Part shown: piece by piece, positions 17,554 through 26,147 of the stretch
How positions within the stretch are numbered: position 1 is the first letter of the stretch
Layout: every line of letters starts with the position of its first letter
Source of the DNA: Lachnobacterium bovis
GTDB lineage: Bacteria; Bacillota; Clostridia; Lachnospirales; Lachnospiraceae
DNA length: 64,000 nucleotides
Assembly (NCBI RefSeq): GCF_900111325.1
Contig: NZ_FOGW01000011.1
Span: forward strand, 1 to 64,000
Direction: 5' to 3'
The notes under the pieces: model-generated
Seen by the model: the letters and a program-made list of their open reading frames with translations, nothing else
Told to the model about the DNA's origin: nothing
Database searches by the model: none
Position numbers and translations under genes: made by a program

Positions 17554-18228
17554 TTATTTACCTGGAATATAGTGTCCAATAGTAGAAGCCATTTGTGAAA
17601 TTGGCATACTTTGTAACCAAACTCTACCTGGTCCTGTAATAACTGTGTTAAAAATTCCTTCTCCACCGAATAGCATGTTTTTAACTCCAGGAACAGATTG
17701 CACATCCATAGAACAAGAACTATCCATTGCTGCAAGATATCCTGTATCAATGATTATTTGCTGACCTGGTTGAAGATTATATTCTTTAATATAACCATCA
17801 AATTCAACGAATGCTGTACCATTTCCAGAAAGTCTTTGCATGATAAAACCTTCACCACCAAAGAAACCGCTTCCGAGTTTACGTTGGAAAGCTATAGAAA
17901 ATTCAACACCTTCTGTAGATGCTAAAAATGCACTTTTCTGGCAAATGAGATCGTTACCTGGTGTGATGTCAAATGCTCTGATTGAACCAGGGAAACTAGA
18001 TGCAAAGGCGATAAAACCATTTCCGCCCATTGCAGTATAACGGTTAACAAACATTGCTTCACCTGAAAAAGCGCGTCCTAACATTTTTCCAAGACCGCCG
18101 CCTAATGTTTCCATTTTCATGTTAGGTGACATCCAAGACATAGCACCCTTTTCTGTAATCATTGCCTCGCCAGGTTGGAGAGAAACAGATACAACTGGTA
18201 ATGGCTCGCCATCGATTTGATAATTCAT
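17554..18228 (-). CDS. AIM24/TIGR00266 family protein
   Basis: This 224-residue glycine-rich, mostly beta-strand protein belongs to the AIM24 (DUF124) family, seen here in the GEAMITEKGAMSWMSPN opening, the AFSGEAMFVNRYTA stretch, the GGEGFIMQRLSGNGTAFVE core and a LFGGEGIFNTVITGPG end. The biochemical role of bacterial members is not established. It has no signal peptide and is probably cytoplasmic or membrane-peripheral. A GGAGG sits at 18237-18241. Monocistronic. Confidence 0.9.
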   Translation of the reverse strand: MNYQIDGEPLPVVSVSLQPGEAMITEKGAMSWMSPNMKMETLGGGLGKMLGRAFSGEAMFVNRYTAMGGNGFIAFASSFPGSIRAFDITPGNDLICQKSAFLASTEGVEFSIAFQRKLGSGFFGGEGFIMQRLSGNGTAFVEFDGYIKEYNLQPGQQIIIDTGYLAAMDSSCSMDVQSVPGVKNMLFGGEGIFNTVITGPGRVWLQSMPISQMASTIGHYIPGK

Positions 18229-18535
18229 AATTAATCCTCCTAAAAATAGTTTTTAATTTTCTAAAAAAATATATTTATACAAATATAAATGATTATAAAC
18301 AAATTTTATCACACAAAATTGTATAAAAAAAGGAAAATTATATAAAACAACATAAATGTAAGTTTGAAAAAGTATTAAATATGTTTAAAATAGGGCATTT
18401 TATACTTCTATAATGATTGAATTATTCCGATATCCTATTTGAGATGTAGAAAAATTTTATTTCGCAGCTTATTTAAAAAGGCATGATAAATATTTTATAT
18501 ATTATTAGGCGAGTTATTAAGAAAGGAGAGCGATT
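18229..18535 (+). promoter_or_regulatory. Intergenic region with a sigma-28-like -10 element for the chemoreceptor gene
   Basis: This 307-base gap separates divergent genes and contains CCGATAT at 18427-18433, resembling the -10 box of motility sigma factor SigD/FliA promoters. The same seven bases lie upstream of the other chemoreceptor gene (38882-38888, minus). The matching -35 is weak. Nothing else is recognisable. Confidence 0.4.
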
Positions 18536-20548
18536 ATGACTTCGTCCAGAAATGAGATGGCAAAAGCCAAAAATATTAAAACTAAGAAATTAAAGAACAA
18601 ACTATTATTAGCAATCATACCAGTTGTAATTGTGATTGTGGCGGTGTTGATTACAATTTCAACACAATTGACTAAAGTTAACTTGAGTAGGATGGCACAA
18701 GCGGAACTTGAGTCGTCTGCAACAAATCAGGCAGATAATATAGTTTCATGGTTGAATGAAAATCTAGAAAATTTTCAAACGACAAAGGATTTAATAGAAA
18801 ATACAAATCCAGACTATAACACTCTGAAAAAAATTATTGATTCAACATATAATTATAATAAAAATTCGCCAGAAGGAATGTACATGGGGTCGGAAGAAGG
18901 AAGGGTAATAATCCCAACTAAATCTAAAATAAAGATTACAGATCCAACATCTGAAATTTGGTATAAACAAGGTTTAAGTCGTGTTCAGATGAATTATGGA
19001 GAAACATATAAGAATTCTAAAGGCGAGTATGTAATTTCAGCATCAGGAATTTTAAATGATAAATCAGGAACAATAAAGGTAATTTCAGCAGATTTATCCT
19101 TGAATAAAATTTCTGTTATCGTAAATGCAGGTGTCAAAATGAAGAATGCAAGTTCATTTTTGATTGATACACATGATGATGTGATACTTGCGCATAGAGA
19201 TAGCGAGTTAGTTTCTAAAAAAATTTCAGATATTTCAGATAATGACTTGATTAGTGGAGTGGCAAAAAAAGTTTCTAAGAGAGTATATAATGATGCTTCG
19301 ATAGACGGAAATCTTGTTACGTTTCAGAAGATTTCAGGAACGGAGTGGATATTAGTTTCGTATATTTCAGAGGATATTATTTATGCACAAATTACAAAAG
19401 TTACAACAATTCTTATTATAGTAGGAGTTGTTGCAGTTATATTGCTTATTATTCTTATAAGTCTTGTTGTAACAAAGATTATAGCGCCATTATCTGCTAT
19501 TACTAATAATATAACTGCAATGGCAAATGGTGATTTTACAATCAAAGTTCATAAATCAAGTAATGATGAAATTGGAACTATGAGCTCTAAAGTATCAGAA
19601 TTTGTTGGAATTATGAGAGAAATGATTACTAATATTAATAGAGAATCTGAAAGACTAAAAGAACAATCAGATAACTCTAATGAAGTATCTCAAACAATGT
19701 TTGATGCATCACAGGCACAAGAAGAGGCTATGTCAGGTTTAAATAGGACGGTTGATCAACTTGCTCAGGCTGTAAATGAGATTGCACAAAATGCAACAGT
19801 ATTAGCAGGTGTTGTTGCTGATACAAGAGATAATAGCCAAATGGCAGGCGAAAGTATGAAAGAAACAATTAAGCTTTCAGAAGAAGGTCGCGAGGATATG
19901 GAACAATTGTCTAATGCAATGCATCAGATACAAGGTGCGAATGACCAGTTAGTTGGTTCAATTGGAAAAGTAGGAGATGCATCAGAAGAAATTACTAAGA
20001 TTGTTGGTATGATAAGTTCAATTGCAGAAGAAACGAATTTGCTTTCATTAAATGCTTCAATTGAGGCTGCTCGTGCAGGTGAAGCAGGTAAGGGTTTTGC
20101 AGTTGTTGCCTCAGAAATTGGAAACCTTGCAAATGACAGTTCAGATAGTGCTGCAAATATTGCAAAATTAATAAATCAAGTGCGTGAGTTAATTCAGGAT
20201 GTAGTAAATCAAGCAAATGCGTCTGCAGAAAGTATAAAAGAGAATACAGAACTTATCAATCAAGCGGTTGATACATTTGATAAAATTTATGAGAATATTC
20301 AAAAATCAAATGAGTTGATTACTGCAATGGTAGATGGTGTTGATAGAGTTAATGATGTAGCTAGCAATGTAGCAGCTATTTCAGAAGAGCAGGCAGCATC
20401 AGCAGATGAGATCCTTGCAACATCTGAAAATATGGTAGAAGAAGCTGAAAGTATTACAAGAAGTAGCCAAGATGTCGCAGCTAATTCTCAAGAACTTGCG
20501 GATACATCGGTCACGCTTTCTGAATATGTTCAGAGATTTAAGATTTAA
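18536..20548 (+). CDS. Methyl-accepting chemotaxis protein
   Basis: This 670-residue transmembrane chemoreceptor has a cytoplasmic lead, a first membrane helix at residues 23-44, an extracellular sensor of Cache type (about 45-283, with the MYMGSEEG and VISADLSLNKI stretches), a second helix at about 290-312, a HAMP linker, and a long coiled-coil signalling domain. The hairpin tip at about residues 490-525 carries the invariant EETNLLSLNASIEAARAGE. GAAAGGAGAG precedes the ATG. A sugar-type binding lipoprotein follows 12 bases later, suggesting the receptor senses a ligand through that protein. No che genes are nearby. Confidence 0.95.
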   Translation: MTSSRNEMAKAKNIKTKKLKNKLLLAIIPVVIVIVAVLITISTQLTKVNLSRMAQAELESSATNQADNIVSWLNENLENFQTTKDLIENTNPDYNTLKKIIDSTYNYNKNSPEGMYMGSEEGRVIIPTKSKIKITDPTSEIWYKQGLSRVQMNYGETYKNSKGEYVISASGILNDKSGTIKVISADLSLNKISVIVNAGVKMKNASSFLIDTHDDVILAHRDSELVSKKISDISDNDLISGVAKKVSKRVYNDASIDGNLVTFQKISGTEWILVSYISEDIIYAQITKVTTILIIVGVVAVILLIILISLVVTKIIAPLSAITNNITAMANGDFTIKVHKSSNDEIGTMSSKVSEFVGIMREMITNINRESERLKEQSDNSNEVSQTMFDASQAQEEAMSGLNRTVDQLAQAVNEIAQNATVLAGVVADTRDNSQMAGESMKETIKLSEEGREDMEQLSNAMHQIQGANDQLVGSIGKVGDASEEITKIVGMISSIAEETNLLSLNASIEAARAGEAGKGFAVVASEIGNLANDSSDSAANIAKLINQVRELIQDVVNQANASAESIKENTELINQAVDTFDKIYENIQKSNELITAMVDGVDRVNDVASNVAAISEEQAASADEILATSENMVEEAESITRSSQDVAANSQELADTSVTLSEYVQRFKI

Positions 20549-20560
20549 GGAGGCAGAATC

Positions 20561-21547
20561 ATGAAGAGTTTAAAAAAATTTCTCAGTATAATCCTTATGA
20601 GCTGCCTGATTATAGGTATGTTTTCGGGATGTGAAAATAGTTCTAGTGGAAGTGGAGGATCTACAAAAGTACTTTTTTTGATGACAGATACAAAGGATAC
20701 TTTTAGAGGCTTATTGTCGAAAGCAATAGTTAAATCTGCTAAAGATGATGGTATAGATTTGAAAATGGTAGAAACTGGAGAAAGTATAGAGGAGCAATTG
20801 AAACTTGTAAAAAATGCCAAAGCTGAAGGATATACAGCTATTATAATGAGAATAGCAGACCCTGATGTTGCATTACAAATGCAAGTAGCATCAAATGATA
20901 TTCCAATTATTTACGTTAATGCACAACCTTCAGATACTATTCTTGAACCTAATAAGTATGTATATGTAGGATCAGCAGAGGAACAAGCTGGATTATACCA
21001 GGCAGAATATGCATGGGAAAAATTAGGAAAACCTAATTCATTTAATGCAGTAATACTAGAAGGCGAAAAAGGTCATTCAGCAACTATTGGAAGAACGACA
21101 GCGATAAAAAACTATTTCAAGGATAATGGAGTAGATGTTAACTATGTATTTGTAGATTTTTGTGATTGGGATTCTGATGAAACAGAAGAAAAACTTGGAA
21201 TATTCTTTAACACAAAACAGAAATATGATGTAGTATTTTGCAATAATGATAGTATGGCGCTTGGAGCAGTTAAGGCATTAAAGAAGCATGGTGATTCATT
21301 AGAAAAGGTTCCGGTGCTTGGTGTAGATGCTACGGCTGATGGTTGTCAAAGTATTAAAAATGGTGAGATGCAATTTACAGTTTTACAAGATGCAAATGGA
21401 CAGGCAAAATATGCAGTGGAAACGAGTAAAGCACTATCATTAGGCAAAAAAGTTTCAAGTGTAAAATATGCAGATAAAGGTGATAAATATGTATGGGTAC
21501 CATTTAAAAAGATAGATTCAAGTAATGTATCTAGTGTATCTCAGTAG
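20561..21547 (+). CDS. Sugar-type (RbsB-like) substrate-binding lipoprotein paired with the chemoreceptor
   Basis: This 328-residue lipoprotein has a signal peptide ending in a lipobox (FSGC, Cys at residue 26), a Ser/Gly linker and a periplasmic-binding type I fold of the ribose/galactose class (opening KVLFLMTDTKDTF, ADPDVALQMQ, the hinge stretch YDVVFCNNDSMALGAVKALK and PVLGVDATADG). Such proteins normally serve an ABC importer, but no permease or ATPase is next to it. It follows the chemoreceptor gene by 12 bases with its own AGGAGG, so it most likely presents a sugar or autoinducer-like ligand to that receptor. Confidence 0.9.
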   Translation: MKSLKKFLSIILMSCLIIGMFSGCENSSSGSGGSTKVLFLMTDTKDTFRGLLSKAIVKSAKDDGIDLKMVETGESIEEQLKLVKNAKAEGYTAIIMRIADPDVALQMQVASNDIPIIYVNAQPSDTILEPNKYVYVGSAEEQAGLYQAEYAWEKLGKPNSFNAVILEGEKGHSATIGRTTAIKNYFKDNGVDVNYVFVDFCDWDSDETEEKLGIFFNTKQKYDVVFCNNDSMALGAVKALKKHGDSLEKVPVLGVDATADGCQSIKNGEMQFTVLQDANGQAKYAVETSKALSLGKKVSSVKYADKGDKYVWVPFKKIDSSNVSSVSQ

Positions 21548-21647
21548 AGCAGCAAAAGGATGTAATAAAGTAATACATAAAGCAAAAGTGTAATGAAGTA
21601 TAAAGTTAATGTAAATTAGTGTAAAAAATTAAGACTTATAGAATTAA

Positions 21648-21738
21648 AAAAGCGACTATGTATTGATATTCACAATGGGAAATAGGTTAAGTAGAGATTA
21701 TTATTTGTGAGAATATCATTTGTAGTCGCTTTTGTTTT
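21648..21738 (+). terminator. Long terminator hairpin of the chemoreceptor operon
   Basis: An 11-bp base stem (21648-21658 with 21723-21733) encloses a second long arm (GATATTCACAA with its complement containing a two-base bulge), making an extended rod of about 86 bases that ends in TTTTGTTTTG. Confidence 0.75.
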
Positions 21739-21742
21739 GCTT

Positions 21743-21769
21743 AAAAAAAGAGAGCCGTAACGACTCTCT
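21743..21769 (-). terminator. Terminator of the acidic hypothetical gene
   Basis: The stem 21749-21754 with 21764-21769, extended by two pairs beyond a mismatch, is followed on the minus strand by seven T. Confidence 0.65.
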
Positions 21770-21853
21770 AAGGGGAGTATTATGAAAAAAATTACTAGCT
21801 ACAGTATTTTAACAGTAACTGTTGCTCAACTATGTTTATAATATACCCCTTTA
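21770..21853 (+). other. Inverted repeat enclosing a 19-codon reading frame
   Basis: AAGGGG with eight further paired bases on the left (from 21770) and the complementary arm ending in CCCCTT on the right (to about 21853) enclose a complete 19-codon frame at 21782-21841, whose product begins MKKITSYS and is hydrophobic afterwards. The purine-rich stretch that could act as ribosome binding site lies in the left arm, so folding would hide it. No gene follows on this strand. It may be an untranslated structure, a small peptide gene, or part of a 3' region. Confidence 0.35.
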
Positions 21854-21910
21854 ATGTGTCTATATTGTGATTATTATTTGAAATAATTATTAAAAAAAAT
21901 AATAATTTGT

Positions 21911-22459
21911 TTATAATTCAACTTCAGTGTTTACAATTAAATCCTTATTAATGTAGTTAACCAAAAATTCGGAATTAAAGGCATCTGGAGTAAAAAGGTC
22001 AATAGCATTTAAATCTAAGCCATTATGGTATGAACAAAATAGAGCATATTTAATTCTGAAAGAAGCAGCGAGTCGAATCTCTTCAAGTACTTCTTCTTTT
22101 GTTGCTACGCCCCAGAAATCTAAACAATCTTCTTCTGTTAATTCATCGAAAGATAGTCCTTCAGTTTCTTCTATGGAAGTAACTGTTTCTTCAAGTTCAA
22201 CTTGATAAGCTGCATCTAGTTCTTTTTCGTCAATAAACCATTCAGTTTCTTCCATTACAGTTTCAAGAATTTTATTAGCTACTTCTTCTACATAAGAATC
22301 ACGCTCAGAGGCAAAATAAGCTTTAACTACGATGTCTTCTGTTAAATCTTTTCTGACTTCAAGAGCTTCATTAATATATTCTCTAGAACAAAATAGAACT
22401 ATTTCTTTTTCGAATGGTACTAATTGGTATTTGTATAAATTTTTAAAATATGATTTCAT
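21911..22459 (-). CDS. Acidic hypothetical protein
   Basis: This 182-residue soluble protein is very rich in Glu and Asp, with a basic-aromatic start (MKSYFKNLYKYQ) and helical segments such as EDCLDFWGVATKEEVLEEI. It has no signal peptide or membrane helix. The ATG ending at 22459 is preferred to one three codons upstream because AAAAGGA is then spaced about nine bases. I recognise no family. It is transcribed alone towards a terminator at 21743. Confidence 0.75.
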   Translation of the reverse strand: MKSYFKNLYKYQLVPFEKEIVLFCSREYINEALEVRKDLTEDIVVKAYFASERDSYVEEVANKILETVMEETEWFIDEKELDAAYQVELEETVTSIEETEGLSFDELTEEDCLDFWGVATKEEVLEEIRLAASFRIKYALFCSYHNGLDLNAIDLFTPDAFNSEFLVNYINKDLIVNTEVEL

Positions 22460-22681
22460 ATACGTCATCCTTTTCTGTGTAGTTGATTTTATAGTCTATA
22501 TATCGTCGATTTTCAATTTGTTTAAGACAATTATAATTATATTAAAAATAGAACACTTTATCAAATAAAAATATGTATAAGGTGATAATATATAAAATAT
22601 AAATCAAAATCCGTAAAAAAAGATGATAATCATCCAAAACCCGTCAAAACATGGTCAAATTTGACAATCAAAAATGCAACC

Positions 22682-22710
22682 TTGAATATAAAAAAAAACC
22701 ATGATATTAT
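22682..22710 (+). promoter_or_regulatory. Promoter of a candidate small RNA
   Basis: TTGAAT (22682-22687) and TATTAT (22705-22710) are 17 bp apart in a gene-free stretch. A start near 22717 is expected. The 200 bases before it hold no recognisable gene. Confidence 0.55.
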
Positions 22711-22716
22711 ATACGT

Positions 22717-22888
22717 GTTGAAGCGATAGATTAGTAAACGAATTATATATATTTTCCCCCCCGTAATTCGTTTGACTATATATTGTAAACCATTTCCTTA
22801 AATTCCTTTATTAATTATATTACCTTATGTTCTGTTAGGAATCAGAACAACGCACCAGAAATGCTTTTAGCATTTGTGGTGTTTTTTT
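22717..22888 (+). ncRNA. Candidate small regulatory RNA with a C-rich loop
   Basis: About 170 bases run from a good promoter to a strong terminator (stem 22853-22864 with 22870-22881, one mismatch, seven T) without a plausible reading frame. A hairpin around 22738-22772 (ACGAATTA paired with TAATTCGT) exposes a loop with seven consecutive C, a second hairpin lies at about 22829-22848 (GTTCTG with CAGAAC), and the 5' end GTGTTG can pair with CAACGC near the 3' end. C-rich loops in Firmicute small RNAs often target ribosome binding sites. A 6S-like RNA is an alternative I cannot exclude. Confidence 0.55.
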
Positions 22889-22913
22889 ATGCCTAAATTT
22901 AAAGATAAATTAG

Positions 22914-24530
22914 CTATTTTATAATCACAAAGGATTGTGGAGCTAGTGTAATAGATGAAGAGGTAATAGTTACGGCTGCAGGTTGACTACTACCATCAGT
23001 ATTGCCTTCGCAAATTGAATAAATAATAGTATTACCTGTTGCAATATCTGCAGTTTGTTCCTCTTCGGATGGATTAATTGCTATAAATAAATTGCCTCTT
23101 TTATAAATAAGAGGGAGGGTTTCTTTTTTGGCATAAATAATTTCAAGATTATTTTGTGCATTTAAATCGTTATACTCGTGACGAAGGTGTAAGAGCTCTT
23201 TTAAAGTATTTAACAATGAGTTGGGATCTTTTTGCTGATCTTCTACGGTAGGAGCATCAGGTGATGGATCAACAGAAAGGTATAAATCTTCTGGAAAAGC
23301 ATTCGAAAATCCTAAATTTTTTCCATTAGACCATTGCATAGGAGTTCTACTACCGGTACGTCCGTAACCGCCTTCTTTGGTTGGAATATTTAGATATCTC
23401 ATACCAATTTCGTCTCCGTAATACAAGAAAGGAACACCTGGCATAGTAAATATAAATGCGTATGCAAGTTTAAGCTCAGAATAGTCAAGTGTTCGACGTG
23501 GACGAGGAGTATCATGGTTACAGGTGATTATACTTACATATCCGTTATTTTCTTTAGCTGCCTCATACATAGGCATATAATCATCAAGGAAGCGCATAAT
23601 ATCACCGTGTCCGTCTTTTTTAAAGAAACTTCTGTCTGTATTTGAATCAATTTTTTTATTATTAACTCCACTAGTATTCTCGTTTGCTTTAGAGTTGCTA
23701 TAATCCCTCATGAGAGTGCTGTATCCGGTGTTTGGATTGTTAAGTAAGAAATCCATGTGAAAACCAGCACTAAGAGATTGTTTTGGATTAGCCCACTCTG
23801 ATACAAGAGCTGCTTCGGGATAATCAGTATCTAGCATTTGTCGAATATCTTTCCAAATTTCACAGGTTCCTGTACGATTTTCATCTTCACCTTTCACAAG
23901 ATAATTTGCCATATCAACTCTAAAACCATCACAACCGTGGTCTAGCCAAAAGCGCATTACATCCTTTAGAGCTTCTTTTGTCTGTTGACAAGCAGGATCT
24001 TTGTATGACATTTGCCAAGGTTCGGTTGGATTAAAAAATCCATAATTTAATGCTGGTTGGCATTTATAAAAGTTTAACATATATATTCCATCGCGTTCGC
24101 TTTCGCCTGCAACATATGGATAATGTTCAATTCTAAAAGTATGATCGGCCCAAACATAACGCTCTGAATATTCATTATGTTCTTGTTTTTGGCTTTCCCT
24201 AAACCAAGGATGCTCTTCTGATGTATGACCAGGAATAAGGTCTAATAAGACATGAATTCCTCTTTTGTGTGCTTCACCAAATAAGCGATATAAATCAGCA
24301 TTTGTTCCGTATCTAGGCGCAACTTTTTTGTAATCTCTAACGTCATATCCGGCATCTTTAAAAGGCGAATCATAACATGGATTAATCCATAGAGCGTTGC
24401 ATCCAAGTTCTTTAATGTAATCTAATTTTTCAGTGATACCATCTAAATCACCAATACCATCCCCATTGGTATCATTAAAAGATTGAGGGTAAATTTCATA
24501 AAAAATTGCATCTTGTAACCATTTTGGCAT
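22914..24530 (-). CDS. Glycoside hydrolase family 13 enzyme (alpha-glucosidase/oligo-1,6-glucosidase-like)
   Basis: This 538-residue cytoplasmic enzyme (no signal peptide) has the GH13 regions in order: an opening AIFYEIYPQSF, DLIPGHTS near residue 102, the nucleophile Asp206 in GFRVDMA, the acid/base Glu245 in LVSEWANP and Asp340 in CNHDTPR, followed by a C-terminal beta domain. It should hydrolyse or transfer alpha-linked glucose from imported oligosaccharides; the exact linkage cannot be read from motifs. The ATG ending at 24530 has GGAGG eight bases upstream. It appears monocistronic. Confidence 0.9.
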   Translation of the reverse strand: MPKWLQDAIFYEIYPQSFNDTNGDGIGDLDGITEKLDYIKELGCNALWINPCYDSPFKDAGYDVRDYKKVAPRYGTNADLYRLFGEAHKRGIHVLLDLIPGHTSEEHPWFRESQKQEHNEYSERYVWADHTFRIEHYPYVAGESERDGIYMLNFYKCQPALNYGFFNPTEPWQMSYKDPACQQTKEALKDVMRFWLDHGCDGFRVDMANYLVKGEDENRTGTCEIWKDIRQMLDTDYPEAALVSEWANPKQSLSAGFHMDFLLNNPNTGYSTLMRDYSNSKANENTSGVNNKKIDSNTDRSFFKKDGHGDIMRFLDDYMPMYEAAKENNGYVSIITCNHDTPRPRRTLDYSELKLAYAFIFTMPGVPFLYYGDEIGMRYLNIPTKEGGYGRTGSRTPMQWSNGKNLGFSNAFPEDLYLSVDPSPDAPTVEDQQKDPNSLLNTLKELLHLRHEYNDLNAQNNLEIIYAKKETLPLIYKRGNLFIAINPSEEEQTADIATGNTIIYSICEGNTDGSSQPAAVTITSSSITLAPQSFVIIK

Positions 24531-24694
24531 AATAAATTCCTCCATAATAATATTGTATAGTTTTTAGTGTTAGTTTTTTTCTGAAACATTATACCTTTTA
24601 AAGTTTCGAAAAAAAACGAAAAAAATATCTATAAAAAGTATATCATATTTTGAAAAAAATAAAATAGGAAAAAAATAAATAGGAAAGATTTGCA

Positions 24695-24723
24695 TAAAAA
24701 AAAGCACATCCAATGATGTGCTT
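24695..24723 (-). terminator. Terminator after tRNA-Glu
   Basis: A perfect 9-bp stem (24702-24710 with 24715-24723) is followed by a run of T on the minus strand, starting two bases after the tRNA. Confidence 0.85.
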
Positions 24724-24725
24724 AG

Positions 24726-24797
24726 CAGTTCGTACGGGAATCGAACCCGTGATTCCGCCTTGAGAGGGCGGCGTCTTAACCGCTTGACCAACGAACC
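24726..24797 (-). tRNA. tRNA-Glu (anticodon CTC)
   Basis: A 72-base cloverleaf on the minus strand has acceptor GGTTCGT/ACGAACT (first pair G-U), D-arm with GCGGTTAAG, anticodon stem CCGCC/GGCGG with loop CTCTCAA giving anticodon CTC, and T-loop GGTTCGATT. The 3' CCA is not encoded. It reads GAG codons. It stands alone with its own terminator. Confidence 0.93.
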
Positions 24798-24850
24798 GTA
24801 GATAATGATATCATATAGAATAAGAAAAAGCAAGTGTTTTTTGAAAAAAG

Positions 24851-25330
24851 TTATAAATATTCTTTAGAAAGTTCTATATATGTCTGTGCATTACTAATGT
24901 TTGAGGCTATTTCTTCTGGAGTAGTTGGTCGAATGATTTTACAAGGGCTACCAAAAGCCAGTGAATTATCAGGTATTACAGTGTTTTGGGTTACCAAAGA
25001 TCCAGCTCCAATGATACAGTTTTTTCCAATTTTTGCACCATTTAAGATGATAGAACCCATACCAATTAAACTGTTGTCTCCAATAGAACAGCCATGAACT
25101 ATTGCACTATGACCGATTGTAACGTTGTGACCGATTGTGACAGGGTAGTTCTTACCACCGTGTATGACAGCGTTATCTTGGATATTTGTATTTGATTTTA
25201 TATAGATATCGCCTTCATCGCCACGAATTGTAGTATTGAACCATACGCTACAATTTTCCTCTAGTGTAACATTCTTTGTCACAATACATCCTTCGGCAAG
25301 AAAACATGATTTATCAATATGTAATGCCAT
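24851..25330 (-). CDS. Gamma-carbonic anhydrase-like hexapeptide-repeat protein
   Basis: This 159-residue left-handed beta-helix protein has the three metal-binding histidines expected for the gamma-carbonic anhydrase family: one in AVIHGG (residue 57) and two in IGHSAIVHG (74 and 79). A C-terminal helix follows. Activity as a carbonic anhydrase is not assured, since many relatives lack it. The ATG ending at 25330 has AAAGGAG upstream and gives the normal length; an ATG 25 codons earlier lies in AT-rich leader. Confidence 0.88.
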   Translation of the reverse strand: MALHIDKSCFLAEGCIVTKNVTLEENCSVWFNTTIRGDEGDIYIKSNTNIQDNAVIHGGKNYPVTIGHNVTIGHSAIVHGCSIGDNSLIGMGSIILNGAKIGKNCIIGAGSLVTQNTVIPDNSLAFGSPCKIIRPTTPEEIASNISNAQTYIELSKEYL

Positions 25331-25523
25331 AATTAATCTCCTTTTTATTTTTTGTTGTGTTGTTATATAAAAAATATTTCTTATACTATAATTATTATAG
25401 CGCAAAACTTGAGAAAGAGTTCATTTTTTTAAGGCATTTAGTTGACAATAATAATTAAAAAAGTATAATAATGTTAAAATAAATTTTGAATTAAAAAAAT
25501 AAAACGAAAATGAGGTAGAATAT

Positions 25524-25751
25524 ATGATTAATCCAGCATCATTAATGAAAGTAATGGGAATGCGTAATAAATTTGTTAATAATCATCCTAAAGTGGCTGA
25601 ATTCTTTAAAAGAGTAGTAGTAAATGGTATGCCTGAAGGAACTATTATCGAAGTGACAGTTACTAAACCAGGTGAAGAACCAATAACAACAAATATGAAA
25701 GTTTTAGCATCTGACATTGAGATGATGAACGAATTAAAAAATTTAAAATAG
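25524..25751 (+). CDS. Conserved small hypothetical protein
   Basis: This 75-residue soluble protein has a basic N-terminal half (LMKVMGMRNKFVNNHPKVAEFF) and a strand-rich middle (GTIIEVTVTKPGE). It has no signal peptide. TGAGGTAG precedes the ATG, and it has its own AT-rich promoter region and a strong terminator, so it is a real single-gene unit. The function is unknown. Confidence 0.8.
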   Translation: MINPASLMKVMGMRNKFVNNHPKVAEFFKRVVVNGMPEGTIIEVTVTKPGEEPITTNMKVLASDIEMMNELKNLK

Positions 25752-25770
25752 TTATCTAATGAGAAAAAAT

Positions 25771-25838
25771 AAAGACGATATTAAAAAAAAGTGCTCGCTA
25801 TAACGTGCTCCTAAATTTTAATATCGTCTTTTTATTTT
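25771..25838. terminator. Bidirectional terminator
   Basis: A perfect 16-bp base stem (25771-25786 with 25816-25831) plus a small inner hairpin has T-rich sequence on both strands. It ends the 75-residue gene and could also end the convergent small gene at 25928. Confidence 0.85.
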
Positions 25839-25927
25839 TTGTAATTATTAATTACGTTAATACCTATAAGTTTCACTTTTGAACCCAAGGTGTTGCTTAA
25901 AATGGGAATTTTGTGAAAAGTAGAAAA

Positions 25928-26089
25928 TTATTTGTTCTGGCAATAAGATATATTTGCCTTTACTGAATGAGAATTACTATTAGTTAAATTTGGTGCATAA
26001 GCCACAATTACAAGTAATAATGCAATTGAAACGAATGCTTTAACAGAGTTAATAACGAAATTTTTTCTTTTTGGGGTATTTTTCTTCAT
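25928..26089 (-). CDS. 53-residue exported or membrane-anchored peptide
   Basis: ATG at 26087-26089 is preceded by AGAGGAGA and a promoter at 26119-26147. The 53-residue product has a strongly basic start (MKKNTPKRKN), one hydrophobic helix at about residues 15-31 ending in AYAP, and a hydrophilic tail of about 21 residues with a single Cys. This is the shape of a signal peptide followed by a short secreted peptide, or of a single-pass membrane peptide. I recognise no family. Confidence 0.7.
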   Translation of the reverse strand: MKKNTPKRKNFVINSVKAFVSIALLLVIVAYAPNLTNSNSHSVKANISYCQNK

Positions 26090-26118
26090 TGTTTCTCCTC
26101 TTTGTGTATGAAATTTTT

Positions 26119-26147
26119 AGTTTAAAATTGGGTGTATATTCTGTCAA
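26119..26147 (-). promoter_or_regulatory. Promoter of the 53-residue peptide gene
   Basis: A perfect TTGACA (26142-26147) and TAAACT (26119-26124) are 17 bp apart on the minus strand, 30 bases before the start codon. Confidence 0.6.

Noticed and set aside
22616..22645. GATGATAATCATC palindrome next to an A-run as a minus-strand terminator
   Set aside because: The pairing is only five base pairs and no gene on that strand ends nearby in the right direction.
24570..24833. 87-codon minus-strand frame across the tRNA
   Set aside because: It covers the complete tRNA-Glu gene and its terminator, so it is a chance frame.
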